From Ketobacter sp. (GTDB taxonomy: Bacteria > Pseudomonadota > Gammaproteobacteria > Pseudomonadales > Ketobacteraceae), in the NCBI RefSeq assembly GCF_003671495.1, contig NZ_RCHN01000033.1:1-64000 (forward strand): a DNA stretch of 64,000 bases, in the 5' to 3' direction. Shown one piece after another: positions 19,058 through 27,742 of the stretch. The notes below the pieces were generated by a model, which saw only the letters and a list, made by a program, of their open reading frames with translations, did no database searches and was not told where the DNA came from. Within the stretch, counting starts at the first letter, position 1. Each line of letters begins with the position of its first letter. The translations under genes and the position numbers were made by a program.

Positions 19058-19768
19058 CTAGATGCCCGCCCCCATCATATTGGTGTGAATGTCCGCAGCC
19101 GGCGGGATGCCAACAAACACCGAGGGCCTGATCCACTGACTGACGTTTTTGGTCAATGCCGGCGGGCCCACCAGGGTCAGGCGCTTTTCTGCAATAGCCT
19201 GTTTGTAGCTGATGTCCCCCATCCAGGCCTGGATCATGGTACGCAGGTCGGTGGTGAAATACACATCCACTTCCTTTCCGGGGTCATGGATGCAGGTGTC
19301 CACATGATCGTTCTTCACCACCAGCCACCAGTTTTTCAGATCCACCAGATCGGTAAACTGAAAGCGGATCACCGTCTCGGTGCCCACCAGCTTTTCTGTA
19401 TCCACACTGCGCTCCAGGTACAGCATCAGCAGCTCCACATCCAGGTCACTCTGGGGCATGCCCTCCCGCGCCCAGCGCATGCCCCACACGCCCATGGTCT
19501 CCAACACCGGATACAGCTCCTGGCCGGCAGGCGTTAAAAAGTATTCATAGCCTTTCTGGCCGGGTATTTTTTTCTTCAACACCAGACCACAACTGCACAA
19601 CTCATTCAGGCGTTTGGTCAACATGGTGGGCGAGATGGAGCACAGGCCACGCTGCAGCGTATTGAACCGGGAAGCGCCCATCAGCAGTTCGCGTACGATC
19701 AGCAAAGTCCACTTATCACCCAACACCTCAGCGGCTTTTGAGATGGGGCAAAATTGTCCGTATTGCAT
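19058..19768 (-). CDS. HxlR-family regulator with C-terminal SCP2-like domain
   Basis: Residues about 1-100 form an HxlR winged helix: CPISKAAEVLGDKWTLLIVREL, ISPTMLTKRLNELCSCGLV and GYEFLTPAGQEL-like wing residues. Residues about 125-230 resemble a sterol carrier protein 2 domain, a lipid-binding fold seen in some HxlR proteins, which could bind a hydrophobic effector. It diverges from the acyl-CoA-dehydrogenase-fold gene across a 229-bp region with a 22-bp-period repeat. It therefore probably controls that gene, itself, or both. Confidence 0.85.
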   Translation of the reverse strand: MQYGQFCPISKAAEVLGDKWTLLIVRELLMGASRFNTLQRGLCSISPTMLTKRLNELCSCGLVLKKKIPGQKGYEYFLTPAGQELYPVLETMGVWGMRWAREGMPQSDLDVELLMLYLERSVDTEKLVGTETVIRFQFTDLVDLKNWWLVVKNDHVDTCIHDPGKEVDVYFTTDLRTMIQAWMGDISYKQAIAEKRLTLVGPPALTKNVSQWIRPSVFVGIPPAADIHTNMMGAGI

Positions 19769-19860
19769 CGGCTCATCCTCGATATTGATTGGCGGTATTC
19801 ATTGGCCAAATAAACGTGTGAAAACTCACAGTGATTTTCGCTCGTAATACAGCTTTTACG

Positions 19861-19919
19861 CCAACTACATATTTGGCAGTGCGTTACTACAGTTTGCGTA
19901 GTTGGTTACTACAGTTTGC
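19861..19919. promoter_or_regulatory. 22-bp-period direct repeats in the HxlR/dehydrogenase intergenic region
   Basis: GTTACTACAGTTTGC occurs exactly at 19883-19897 and 19905-19919. A degenerate third copy (ACTACA, then TTT) sits in register at 19861. A 22-bp period places the copies on the same face of DNA. A likely operator for the divergently transcribed HxlR regulator. Confidence 0.6.
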
Positions 19920-19997
19920 AAAGTATGTTTGCCGGATCGGTTTACCTACCATGGCGTTGTTGATCACTACGACACACAACACCGCAAGGAGAGAACC

Positions 19998-21131
19998 ATG
20001 ACAACGCACCACCACACTGCCTGGTTTAACACAGCAGAAGAATTGCTGAACAATTTGGGCAGCCTGTTCGCCGACCGCGCTTTCGATTTTGACACCAATT
20101 GCATGTTTGTACAAAAAAATTACAAAGACCTGCAGGAAGCGCGATTCTTTTCATTGGCCATACCTGTTGAGCTGGGGGGCGCAGGCCTCACCTACAGCGA
20201 ACTTTGTCAGGTGACTCAGCAACTTGGGCAGTATTGTGGCTCCACCGCCCTGGCGTTCGCCATGCATTCCCACCCCGTGGCCCTGAATGTGTATAAGGCA
20301 CAACGCGGTGACACCCGGGCACAGGCCACCCTGCAGAAAATTGCCAGCCAGGAGCTGATCATCGCCGGCACTGGTGCCAACGACTGGTTGGAATCCAACG
20401 GCACCGCCCAAGCTGTAGACGGGGGCTACCTCATCAACGCGCACAAACGTTTCGTCAGCGGTGGCCCCGGCGCCCAGGTGCTGGTGTCCAGCGTGAACCA
20501 TCAAGGCGCCGAGGGCGCTGAGGTGATTCACTTCTCACTGCCCATGAGCAGCGCGGGCATTCGTGTGCAAAACAACTGGAAAACCCTGGGCATGCGCGGC
20601 ACCGGCTCCAACGACATCGTACTGGAGAACGTGTTCCTGCCCGAGCAGGCCATTGTGGCCCGGCGCCCGGCCGGGGTGTGGCACCCCATCTGGGACACCC
20701 TATTACCGATTGCCATGCCACTGATTACAGCCTGTTATTTAGGGCTGGCAGAGAAAGCGTTCGAACTGGCTCGCACCGCCAGCACCGGTAACCTGGAATT
20801 AGCGAGCCTGTTAGGCACCCTGCACAATCAACTCACCACCGCCCAACTGGCGTTGGAGGACATGGTGCGCTGTCAGGACAATTATGGCTTCACACCGTCG
20901 CGTGCTTTGACGAACGCCATTCTCACCCGCAAAACCATCGCCAATCAGGCCATCCGCAATGTGGTTGAGCAGGCAGCGGTGTTGGTGGGTGGTAGTGGTT
21001 TTTTCCAAGGCCATCCCCTGGAGCGGATTGTACGCGATGTCAGGGCAATGCATTTTCATCCCTTGCCCGAGCACAAGCAGGTCAACTTTTCCGGCCGACT
21101 TTTAATGGGTCTGGACCCCATCAGCCTCTGA
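19998..21131 (+). CDS. Acyl-CoA dehydrogenase-fold flavoenzyme (possibly a flavin monooxygenase)
   Basis: This 377-residue protein has the acyl-CoA dehydrogenase fold: IPVELGGAGLTYSEL, the helical middle with STALAFAMHSH, the beta domain (INAHKRFVSGG, GMRGTGSNDIVLENVFLP) and a C-terminal helix bundle. The end VRDVRAMHFHPLPEHKQ resembles the subgroup that includes DszC/SfnC-type flavin-dependent sulfur-compound monooxygenases more than beta-oxidation enzymes. I see no clear catalytic glutamate. The frame is open upstream, but the ATG at 19998 has AAGGAGAG before it. A membrane methyltransferase gene follows after 57 nt. Confidence 0.75.
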   Translation: MTTHHHTAWFNTAEELLNNLGSLFADRAFDFDTNCMFVQKNYKDLQEARFFSLAIPVELGGAGLTYSELCQVTQQLGQYCGSTALAFAMHSHPVALNVYKAQRGDTRAQATLQKIASQELIIAGTGANDWLESNGTAQAVDGGYLINAHKRFVSGGPGAQVLVSSVNHQGAEGAEVIHFSLPMSSAGIRVQNNWKTLGMRGTGSNDIVLENVFLPEQAIVARRPAGVWHPIWDTLLPIAMPLITACYLGLAEKAFELARTASTGNLELASLLGTLHNQLTTAQLALEDMVRCQDNYGFTPSRALTNAILTRKTIANQAIRNVVEQAAVLVGGSGFFQGHPLERIVRDVRAMHFHPLPEHKQVNFSGRLLMGLDPISL

Positions 21132-21188
21132 CTAAAACTGACGTGTTCTTATTCACATTTTTACTCACTATTTTTCTGGAGAGACCTC

Positions 21189-21962
21189 ATGACAACGCTG
21201 ATTCATCAACCAACCAACACCCTCGACCAGCCACTTACTGCGGGCCGCAAGAGTACGCTGCTGCTCTATGGCATCGCTTCCTATCTGATCGGTTGTGCCG
21301 GCTTAGTGGCGGTGATTCTGGCCATGGCGGGCATCCTGCCCATGGGAAGCTTTATTGTCCTGACCGACAACGCGCTGCTGGCCTGTGTCATCAATGTGCT
21401 GCTGATCGGATTATTCGGGCTGCAGCACTCCATCATGGCACGGCCTTTTTTCAAACGGGCCTTTGCCAATACTTTCAGTGCCGCCAGCGAGCGCGCCACC
21501 TTTGTGTGGGGCAGCGGAGCCACCCTGCTGATCATCCTCGCGCTGTGGCAACCGGTGAGCGGACATCTGTGGCAAGTGGAATCCCTGGCCGGACGAACGA
21601 TACTGTGGTGCCTGTTCGGGGCGGGCTGGAGCTATCTGTTTGCCGCCACCTTTGCCATCAACCATTGGGATTTGTTCGGTCTGCGCCAGATCTGGTTCGC
21701 CGTCAACGATCGCGCTTACCAGGCACCGGAGTTCAAGGAAAACTGGATGTACCGTTTCAGCCGCCACCCCATCATGCTGGGCGCCTTGATCGGCATGTGG
21801 TGCGTACCGGATATGAGCGCAACCAAACTGGTAATGACCCTGAGCCTCACCGCGTATATCTTTACCGGGTTGCGCTTAGAGGAAAACGACCTGGTCCGCG
21901 AATTTGGCGAGCAATACCTGGAATACAAGAAGCGGGTGGGCATGTTCTTCAGCTGGAAGTAA
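21189..21962 (+). CDS. MddA-like membrane methyltransferase (methanethiol S-methyltransferase family)
   Basis: This 257-residue integral membrane protein has about five to six hydrophobic segments. Its C-terminal part has the isoprenylcysteine-methyltransferase-like pattern YRFSRHPIMLGALIG, then RLEENDLVREFGEQYLEYKKRVGMF. The N-terminal GLQHSIMARPFFK motif matches the NnrU/MddA group. MddA makes dimethyl sulfide from methanethiol with S-adenosylmethionine. That exact substrate is a family-level guess. Probably co-transcribed with the preceding flavoenzyme. Confidence 0.72.
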   Translation: MTTLIHQPTNTLDQPLTAGRKSTLLLYGIASYLIGCAGLVAVILAMAGILPMGSFIVLTDNALLACVINVLLIGLFGLQHSIMARPFFKRAFANTFSAASERATFVWGSGATLLIILALWQPVSGHLWQVESLAGRTILWCLFGAGWSYLFAATFAINHWDLFGLRQIWFAVNDRAYQAPEFKENWMYRFSRHPIMLGALIGMWCVPDMSATKLVMTLSLTAYIFTGLRLEENDLVREFGEQYLEYKKRVGMFFSWK

Positions 21963-21967
21963 CTCTC

Positions 21968-22015
21968 TTGAAAAAAATCGTGGCGGAAGGGCCTTAACGA
22001 AAAGCCTTCCGCCAC
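21968..22015 (-). terminator. Rho-independent terminator of phoD
   Basis: GTGGCGGAAGG (21980-21990) pairs with CCTTCCGCCAC (22005-22015). On the minus strand the stem is followed by seven T (complement of the A-run at 21971-21977), as expected after phoD. Confidence 0.9.
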
Positions 22016-22021
22016 ACTGAA

Positions 22022-23632
22022 CTACCGATCGTGACGCTCCCATCCCTTGTGCCAGCCACGGCCTTGTTCCGGCTCCAGGGTTTTGCTGTACACCGCTTTA
22101 CCATCAATGTCCTTCAGGGTGACGGTCATCTCAGCGGAATAGGCATCAATGTCCACCTGACCATAGAACTGCAGTCCGGCAAACGGACTTTGATTGGGGC
22201 TGTCCGGTGCCATCTGGAAATCCACCCGGGGGCCAAAGGTGTTGTCCAGCGTGTTGGGACCGAAACTGCCGGCGTTCAACGGGCCGCTGACGAACTCCCA
22301 GAACGGCAGGAAATCCTGGAACTGGGCGCGATTGGGATCATAGTGATGGGCGGCGCAGTAATGCACATCGGCCGTAAACCAGACCACATTCTTGATCCGC
22401 TTGCGCTTGATGTAACGCAGCAGCCCGGCCATCTCCAGTTCACGGCCCAGGGCAGGGCCATCACCATTGGCCAGGTTTTCAAATTTATCGGCACCGTCGC
22501 GCACAACCAACCCGATGGGCATATCAGAGGCAATCACCTTCCACACGGCTTTGGAATGCTCCAGCTGATGTTTGATCCAGGCGATCTGTTCCTGACCCAG
22601 GAAGGCGGTTTCCGGACCGGGTTCAGACTGGTTGTTGGCGGAGTTGCCGGCACGGTAGCTGCGCATATCAATCACGATCACATCCAGCAGATCCCCATAG
22701 GACAGCTTGCGATAAACCCGTTCCGGTTCCGAGCTGTCGTGGGGGCGCATAGGGGCGTATTCCAGGAAGGCGCGGCTGCCGTGGGCAATCAGGGTGGGTA
22801 CGTTTTTTTCAGTGTAGCGGACATCGTTGCTCAGATCCTTGGCATCGGACCAGTTGTTCACCACTTCATGATCATCCCACTGCCAGATCTGCGGCACCTC
22901 CGCATTGAAGCGGCGGACGTTTTCATCCAACAGGTTGTACTTGTAGCGGCCGCGGAATTCATCCAGGGTTTCTGCCACCTTGGACACTTCCTCCGTCACC
23001 AGGTTGTGCCACATCTGTCCATTTTCAGCGAGTTGGTATTCTGCAATCGGGCCATCGGCGTAAATATTGTCGCCGCAGTGAATAAAGAAATCCGGTTGCT
23101 CCTGGCGCATGGCCTCATAAATTTTCATGCCGCCAAATTCAGGATTGATGCCCCAGCCCTGCCCGGCGGTATCACCGGACCACAGAAAGCGAATGTCGCG
23201 GCGGCGGCGTGGAGCCGTGACAAAACGTCCGCTGACCGGCTCACTGACGACCCGGTCGTTACTCAAATCCTGGAACTGCACCCGCACAAAGATTTCCCGG
23301 TCCGAGGGCAACTGGCGCAGATCCAGTCGCGCGGTAAAATCCGAGGTGGCCAATGCATAGGGGCCGCGCACTTTCACCGGCCGTGCAAAATCCGGGGACA
23401 GATCGTACTCCACCAGCATGCGGGCCGGACGATCACTGCGACTCCAGATCATGGCCCCGTGACACTGCACATCACCGATCTGAATACCCTGTTCCAGTTT
23501 CGGCCGGGCAGAATCCAGAGTAATGAAGGCCGGAGCGGATTGGGCAAAGCGGGGAGCAACCACTCCCGCCGCCAACAGAATTCCGGATGAACGCATAAAC
23601 TGACGACGGGTTTTCTTATCCTGGTCTGACAT
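22022..23632 (-). CDS. phoD: PhoD-family alkaline phosphatase/phosphodiesterase
   Basis: PhoD enzymes hydrolyse phosphate esters outside the cytoplasm, with Fe/Ca at the active site. The 536-residue protein starts with a twin-arginine signal (KTRRQFMRSSGILLAAGVVA), so it is exported folded by Tat. Conserved metallophosphatase motifs follow: WSGDTAGQGWG, HCGDNIYADGP, WDDHEVVNNW, VIDMRSYR and VWFTADVHYCAAHHY. It appears monocistronic, with its own terminator. I saw no good Pho box upstream. Confidence 0.93.
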   Translation of the reverse strand: MSDQDKKTRRQFMRSSGILLAAGVVAPRFAQSAPAFITLDSARPKLEQGIQIGDVQCHGAMIWSRSDRPARMLVEYDLSPDFARPVKVRGPYALATSDFTARLDLRQLPSDREIFVRVQFQDLSNDRVVSEPVSGRFVTAPRRRRDIRFLWSGDTAGQGWGINPEFGGMKIYEAMRQEQPDFFIHCGDNIYADGPIAEYQLAENGQMWHNLVTEEVSKVAETLDEFRGRYKYNLLDENVRRFNAEVPQIWQWDDHEVVNNWSDAKDLSNDVRYTEKNVPTLIAHGSRAFLEYAPMRPHDSSEPERVYRKLSYGDLLDVIVIDMRSYRAGNSANNQSEPGPETAFLGQEQIAWIKHQLEHSKAVWKVIASDMPIGLVVRDGADKFENLANGDGPALGRELEMAGLLRYIKRKRIKNVVWFTADVHYCAAHHYDPNRAQFQDFLPFWEFVSGPLNAGSFGPNTLDNTFGPRVDFQMAPDSPNQSPFAGLQFYGQVDIDAYSAEMTVTLKDIDGKAVYSKTLEPEQGRGWHKGWERHDR

Positions 23633-23776
23633 GAGCTTGTCCTTAAATTCACAGCATGAACGAATTCACAGTATGGATGGGAGGGTTAAGCAGGCATGCC
23701 GCCGATGGTAAGAGCACTCTATGACAGGGGGCAGACGCTTTTATTGCGTCGTTGACACATTATTTCAGTATTTCTA

Positions 23777-24616
23777 TCACGATTCCCGCTGCACCCATTG
23801 CACAGGGTCCGAACCATAATAGCGTTTGAACTGGTCGTATAATTGCGGATGTTGTTGTTGCAACTGTTGCGGTTTTTCGAAAAACGTTTCCGTCACCACA
23901 GCAAAAAATTCAGCGGGCGAGGTGGCGCCATAATCGTCAATCACATTCGGTTGATCCAACTCCATGGCCCGGTGCAATTGCTGGTAGGCATCCGTTAATA
24001 CCTGCTTCCAGGGACCATACTGCTGGGGGTCGGACAGAATCGGCAGGCCGTCCATTTGCCAGTTTTCCTCGTCCAGTTTGTGGGCAAATTCATGCATCAC
24101 CACATTGTGACCATCGCGGTCGTTGCGGGCACCCTGCAACACCTGATCCCAGGCCAGCACAATCGGGCCCCGATGCCAGGATTCACCGGTGCGCACCGAC
24201 ACCATATCCGAATGCACCATCCCGTCCCGCTGGGTCACCGGCACCACAAAGGTTTCCGGGTACACCAGAATGGTTGCAAAACCGGGATAATAGTCGGTGG
24301 CCTTGTTCAGGATCAGGATGCAGGCCTGGGCCGCGATCAGCAACTTCACATGCTCATTGATCTCCATGCCATTGCATCCCACAAACACCTTTTCCGCCAT
24401 GAACACCTGCATGTGGCGCTCCAGGGTGCGCCGCTCCCGGTCCGGCAACTTGCGATAGAGGGCAAACTGCTGCTGCAACAGTTCACGCCAGGCGTCCGGA
24501 AAGGGCGCCGCCTGCAACCGACGACGGCGCTGCTGTTTCCAGTGGCCCCGAAACCTGCTGCCCAGATACCAGGCCAGAACCGCCGCCGGCACCGACAGCA
24601 GAATCAGGTAGATCAC
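23777..24616 (-). CDS. mtfA: MtfA-type zinc metallopeptidase (M90 family)
   Basis: MtfA (Mlc titration factor A) in E. coli binds the repressor Mlc and has aminopeptidase activity. The zinc site HEFAHKLD and the downstream EFFAVVTETFF glutamate are present, along with FVGCNGMEINEHVKLLIAAQA and TILVYPETFVVP. Unlike E. coli MtfA it has an N-terminal membrane segment (VIYLILLSVPAAVLAWYLG). A start at 24676 would overlap the cytochrome gene by 47 bp. A GTG at 24616 right before the membrane segment gives 279 residues and is preferred, though its ribosome site is weak. Confidence 0.85.
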   Translation of the reverse strand: MIYLILLSVPAAVLAWYLGSRFRGHWKQQRRRRLQAAPFPDAWRELLQQQFALYRKLPDRERRTLERHMQVFMAEKVFVGCNGMEINEHVKLLIAAQACILILNKATDYYPGFATILVYPETFVVPVTQRDGMVHSDMVSVRTGESWHRGPIVLAWDQVLQGARNDRDGHNVVMHEFAHKLDEENWQMDGLPILSDPQQYGPWKQVLTDAYQQLHRAMELDQPNVIDDYGATSPAEFFAVVTETFFEKPQQLQQQHPQLYDQFKRYYGSDPVQWVQRES

Positions 24617-24629
24617 GACCCGCTTACCA

Positions 24630-25190
24630 CTACACCCGCGCCCCCAGCATTCTGCGCAAAGTGCCGTCCCGGTCAATCAGGTGATGTTTCAGGGCCCCTG
24701 CCACGTGCAGGATCACGGCCACGATCATGGCTTCACCCAACCAGTGATGGGCACTGTGGGAGAACGAAGCCAGTGCTTTATGGATGGGAATCGACTTGGC
24801 GGGATTCTCCGGGTCCAGATTGCGGGCCACCACTTCCAACCCGAACACCTCCAGGCCATGACCGCCCATGGTGGACATCAGAAAACCGGAGATCGGCATG
24901 CACAGCGTGCCCAGAATCAACACCCAGTGCACCACTTTCGCCAGGATCTGCTCGATGCTGGAATACTGGCTCACCGGCACCGGCCAACCATTACGCAGGC
25001 GCCAGACCACCCGCAGCACCACGATGAAAAAGATCAGAAATCCGAAGGACTTATGCAACGGGTACAGGCTGCGGGTTTCGGTTTCGGCCATGTAGACGCC
25101 TACGGCCAGCAGGCCGATGATGGAAAGCCCGACGATCCAATGCAAGGCGACGGTAATGGGACTGAACTTGTCTGCGGTATCCAATTGCAT
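24630..25190 (-). CDS. Cytochrome b561
   Basis: This 186-residue protein has four membrane helices of the bacterial di-haem b561 family. It starts DKFSPITVALHWIVGLSIIGLL with a haem-ligand His, then YPLHKSFGFLIF, and ends with SHSAHHWLGEAMIVAVILHVAGALKHHLIDRDGTLRRML, which carries the other axial histidines. It passes electrons from the quinol pool, and in some species CybB oxidises superoxide. mtfA follows 13 nt downstream in the same direction. Confidence 0.92.
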   Translation of the reverse strand: MQLDTADKFSPITVALHWIVGLSIIGLLAVGVYMAETETRSLYPLHKSFGFLIFFIVVLRVVWRLRNGWPVPVSQYSSIEQILAKVVHWVLILGTLCMPISGFLMSTMGGHGLEVFGLEVVARNLDPENPAKSIPIHKALASFSHSAHHWLGEAMIVAVILHVAGALKHHLIDRDGTLRRMLGARV

Positions 25191-25438
25191 CCGCGTTACT
25201 CCTAGCGCTTTGGGTTGAAGTCTCGCCCACCCGCCCGGTGAGCTGACCGCAGAATACCACTTTTTGTGCTGATTGAATTCTCAGCACCTTGCTCCAACTC
25301 CCCTTCTGGCATCTCACACCGCCCCCTCTCCGGGCACCGCACACCCTGGAACGGTCACGACAAGGCCTACGCAGAACCACAACAAAACCTAGACAAAATA
25401 CAGATATAACCCCCAATACCTTTCATAAATCGACTCAG

Positions 25439-25470
25439 TATAGATACTGTCTACTATAGATATATAGACA
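25439..25470 (+). promoter_or_regulatory. AT-rich candidate operator of the MerR-type gene
   Basis: TGTCTA (25448-25453) and TAGACA (25465-25470) form an inverted repeat with an 11-bp spacer. TATAGATA is directly repeated at 25439 and 25455. This AT-rich patch lies just ahead of the start at 25496 and fits autoregulation by a MerR protein. The rest of the 305-bp divergent interval (25191-25495) shows nothing clear. Confidence 0.45.
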
Positions 25471-25495
25471 AACCACCAAATCAGGGCCTAAAGAC

Positions 25496-26434
25496 GTGAA
25501 ACAGTATCAAATCGGCACCGTGGCCAAGCTGACCGGCCTCACCGTGCACAACCTGAGGGTCTGGGAGAAGCGCCACAGCGCCGTTGAGACCCAGCGTACC
25601 CCCACTGGCCGCCGGGTTTACTCCGACCAGGCGCTGGAACGCCTGAAGCTGCTCAAGCACTGCGTGGACAACGGGCACACCATCGGCGCCATCGCCGCCA
25701 TGACCGACGACGAACTGAGGGAACTGGTGAGCGCTCGTCCGGTGGAAGAGCCGACCGCGGGTAACCGTGCTGTGAACGTGACCACGGTGGCCGCCGAGTG
25801 GTTCGACAAAGTTCAACAGCGGCTGGGCAACGAGGTCCAATGGGGTTTCATCCAGCACTACGACACCTGCGCCGATCTGCGCGCTCACCACCCCGGCAGT
25901 GCGGTGGATCTACTGCTGATTGACCAGCCTTCCATTCCAGCGGCAGAGGTCAAACCCCTGGGCCAGCTGATCAAACAGATCAATGCGCGCATCACGCTAC
26001 TGACCTACCGTTATGCTCGCCAGCAGGACGTCACCTACCTACGTACCCTGGGCGTACAGGCACTGAAATCACCGCTGGATTACGCAGACGTCGCCACCTA
26101 CCTCAAGCGCCGGCTGAAAGAGAAGTCCGGTGTGGTCAGCGTCCTGCCTTCACGCCAACCGCCGCCGCGCCTTTATACGGATCAATTGCTGGAGAAAGCC
26201 GCCTCGGTGAGCTCCAGCATCGACTGTGAGTGTCCGCAACACCTGGCGGAAATCATTCAAAGCCTGACCGCCTTCGAAGCCTACAGTGCCCAATGTGAAA
26301 GCCAGGACCGGGCCGGCGAGGATCTGCATCGCCACATACAGCTGCGCACCGGTCATGCCCGGGCCATCATGGAAGACCTGCTGCAATCGGTACTGGAACA
26401 GGAGGGAATCGACTTATCACTGGTCAAACTGTGA
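25496..26434 (+). CDS. MerR-family regulator with C-terminal sensor region
   Basis: Residues 1-70 are a MerR helix-turn-helix: YQIGTVAKLTGLTVHNLRVWEKRH and RRVYSDQALERLKLLK. The 312-residue length leaves a large second part (about 100-200 looks alpha/beta: VDLLLIDQPSIPAAEV, ARITLLTYRYARQQDV), where LitR/CarH-type proteins have a cobalamin-binding domain. I see no DxHxxG cobalamin motif, so any effector is unknown. The start is a GTG at 25496. Convergent with the next gene, 1 bp apart. Confidence 0.8.
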   Translation: MKQYQIGTVAKLTGLTVHNLRVWEKRHSAVETQRTPTGRRVYSDQALERLKLLKHCVDNGHTIGAIAAMTDDELRELVSARPVEEPTAGNRAVNVTTVAAEWFDKVQQRLGNEVQWGFIQHYDTCADLRAHHPGSAVDLLLIDQPSIPAAEVKPLGQLIKQINARITLLTYRYARQQDVTYLRTLGVQALKSPLDYADVATYLKRRLKEKSGVVSVLPSRQPPPRLYTDQLLEKAASVSSSIDCECPQHLAEIIQSLTAFEAYSAQCESQDRAGEDLHRHIQLRTGHARAIMEDLLQSVLEQEGIDLSLVKL

Positions 26435-26435
26435 G

Positions 26436-26981
26436 TTAACGCTCGTGGCCGGGCACCTGCGGCAGCACCACGAACGCAAACCGGTCGACGGCCAGGGCGG
26501 GCATTCTGGTGCTGCCGGGCAGGTTGCCGATGGTGAAACGGATGCGCGTGGTGTTGATGTTCGACCAGATCAGTTCGCCCCGACCGCCATCCCCCGGCAC
26601 CGTGGACGTGACCACGCCATCCACCACTCCCAGGGTTTGCGTCAGTATGTCCGGCATGCCGATGTTGAAGTCCGTCAGGAACTCATCCGGTGGCAGCACG
26701 TAGCTGATGCTCAGGGCGAATGCCAACACCGGCTCACTGAACTCAATCACCACGGACGCCGGCCCGGTATTCAGCAGGTCCCGGAAGCCCGATGCAAAGG
26801 GTTGGGTGTTGGTGGTGGTCAACGTCACCTGGATGCCGTCGAAGGTTTGCTGCCCGGTAAACGGCGACCCACTGCCAAAGTTAAACGGGTGATACTTCAG
26901 CAGATCTTCGGCCATACCGGGGCGTGGTGCCAGCAGCACAACCAACCACACCAGTCCCAACGTAAACCGAAGCCCCATCAT
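26436..26981 (-). CDS. Secreted protein of unknown function
   Basis: A 181-residue protein with a clear Sec signal peptide (MMGLRFTLGLVWLVVLLAP, cleavage probably after GMA) and a beta-rich mature part. The pattern FDGIQVTLTTTNT, SVVIEFSEPVLAFALSISYVLPP and ALAVDRFAFVVLP looks like the jelly-roll portion of PEP-CTERM-type secreted proteins, but no PEP-CTERM anchor is present. I do not recognise a family. It ends 1 bp from the convergent MerR gene. Confidence 0.7.
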   Translation of the reverse strand: MMGLRFTLGLVWLVVLLAPRPGMAEDLLKYHPFNFGSGSPFTGQQTFDGIQVTLTTTNTQPFASGFRDLLNTGPASVVIEFSEPVLAFALSISYVLPPDEFLTDFNIGMPDILTQTLGVVDGVVTSTVPGDGGRGELIWSNINTTRIRFTIGNLPGSTRMPALAVDRFAFVVLPQVPGHER

Positions 26982-27022
26982 ACATCACCCTTTTCTGATA
27001 ACCCCAACCTTACATCGTGCGA

Positions 27023-27601
27023 TCAGGCTGCCTGCGCAAAGCGGCGCACCCGCCCCAGCCAACCAGCCCGCTTGGCGTCGGATGCATAGCGAACCGGGCC
27101 AAAGGAGGTGATTTTAACCGGCTTGATGCCACTGAATTCAAGTATCGTTTTGCGCATCTGGTGGTGGGCCGGACTGCAGTACACCAGTTTGAAGTACCAG
27201 GGCGGTGTATCCATGGTGGCGATAGCATGGGCGGAGCGACCGGCCAACAGCCGATCCCAAAACTGCGAGTTGTCGCGGTACTTGAACGCAAAGCCCGGCA
27301 GAAACACCCGATCAAACATGCCCTTCAGTACCGCGGGAATCGATCCCCACCAGATCGGATAAACCAGTACCAGGTGATCGGACCAGAGAATGGCTTCGCG
27401 TATGGACTCCAGCCCCGGCTCCAGGGTCTGGCGCTGCTTGTAGCCATGCCGCAGCACCGGATCAAACTCAATATCCCCCAATTTAAAATACCGAACCTGA
27501 TGCCCGGCCTCTTCGGCAGCTACCGCATAGGTCTCTGCGATGGCAGCACAAAAGCTCTCGTTATCGGAGTTCCCCAGAATCAGCGCAATGTTCTTTCCCA
27601 T
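27023..27601 (-). CDS. NAD(P)H-dependent oxidoreductase, flavodoxin-like (quinone reductase family)
   Basis: This 192-residue protein has the flavodoxin-like fold of NAD(P)H dehydrogenase (quinone) and KefF-type proteins: ALILGNSDNESFCAAIAETYA (phosphate loop), LVLVYPIWWGSIPAVLKGMFDRVFLPGFAF (FMN/quinone site). The frame can start at 27667, but the ATG at 27601 has AGGAC upstream and starts directly with the Rossmann strand. The partner electron acceptor is unknown. Confidence 0.85.
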   Translation of the reverse strand: MGKNIALILGNSDNESFCAAIAETYAVAAEEAGHQVRYFKLGDIEFDPVLRHGYKQRQTLEPGLESIREAILWSDHLVLVYPIWWGSIPAVLKGMFDRVFLPGFAFKYRDNSQFWDRLLAGRSAHAIATMDTPPWYFKLVYCSPAHHQMRKTILEFSGIKPVKITSFGPVRYASDAKRAGWLGRVRRFAQAA

Positions 27602-27674
27602 CAGTGATGTCCTTTCATTCCATGATGTCCGTTCATAATGCAGGTCGGTGCTGGCTTGATAAAGCACTCAATGC

Positions 27675-27704
27675 AAAAGGCCACAGCGCATGCCGTGGCC
27701 TTTT
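27675..27704 (-). terminator. Bidirectional terminator downstream of nrdJb
   Basis: AAAAGGCCAC (27675-27684) pairs with GTGGCCTTTT (27695-27704). T-runs result on both strands. It closes the nrdJa-nrdJb transcript. Confidence 0.88.
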
Positions 27705-27742
27705 GATGGGGGTCCGCTACCGATGCGGGGTTGCCGATCGCA

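Noticed and set aside
22031..23590. 519-codon frame antisense to phoD
   Set aside because: Shadow of phoD, which has all family motifs and its own terminator.
23646..23727. Pho box upstream of phoD
   Set aside because: Only one CTGTCAT half-site (complement of 23721-23727) was found, and AATTCACAG is repeated at 17 bp, not 11 bp. Not convincing.
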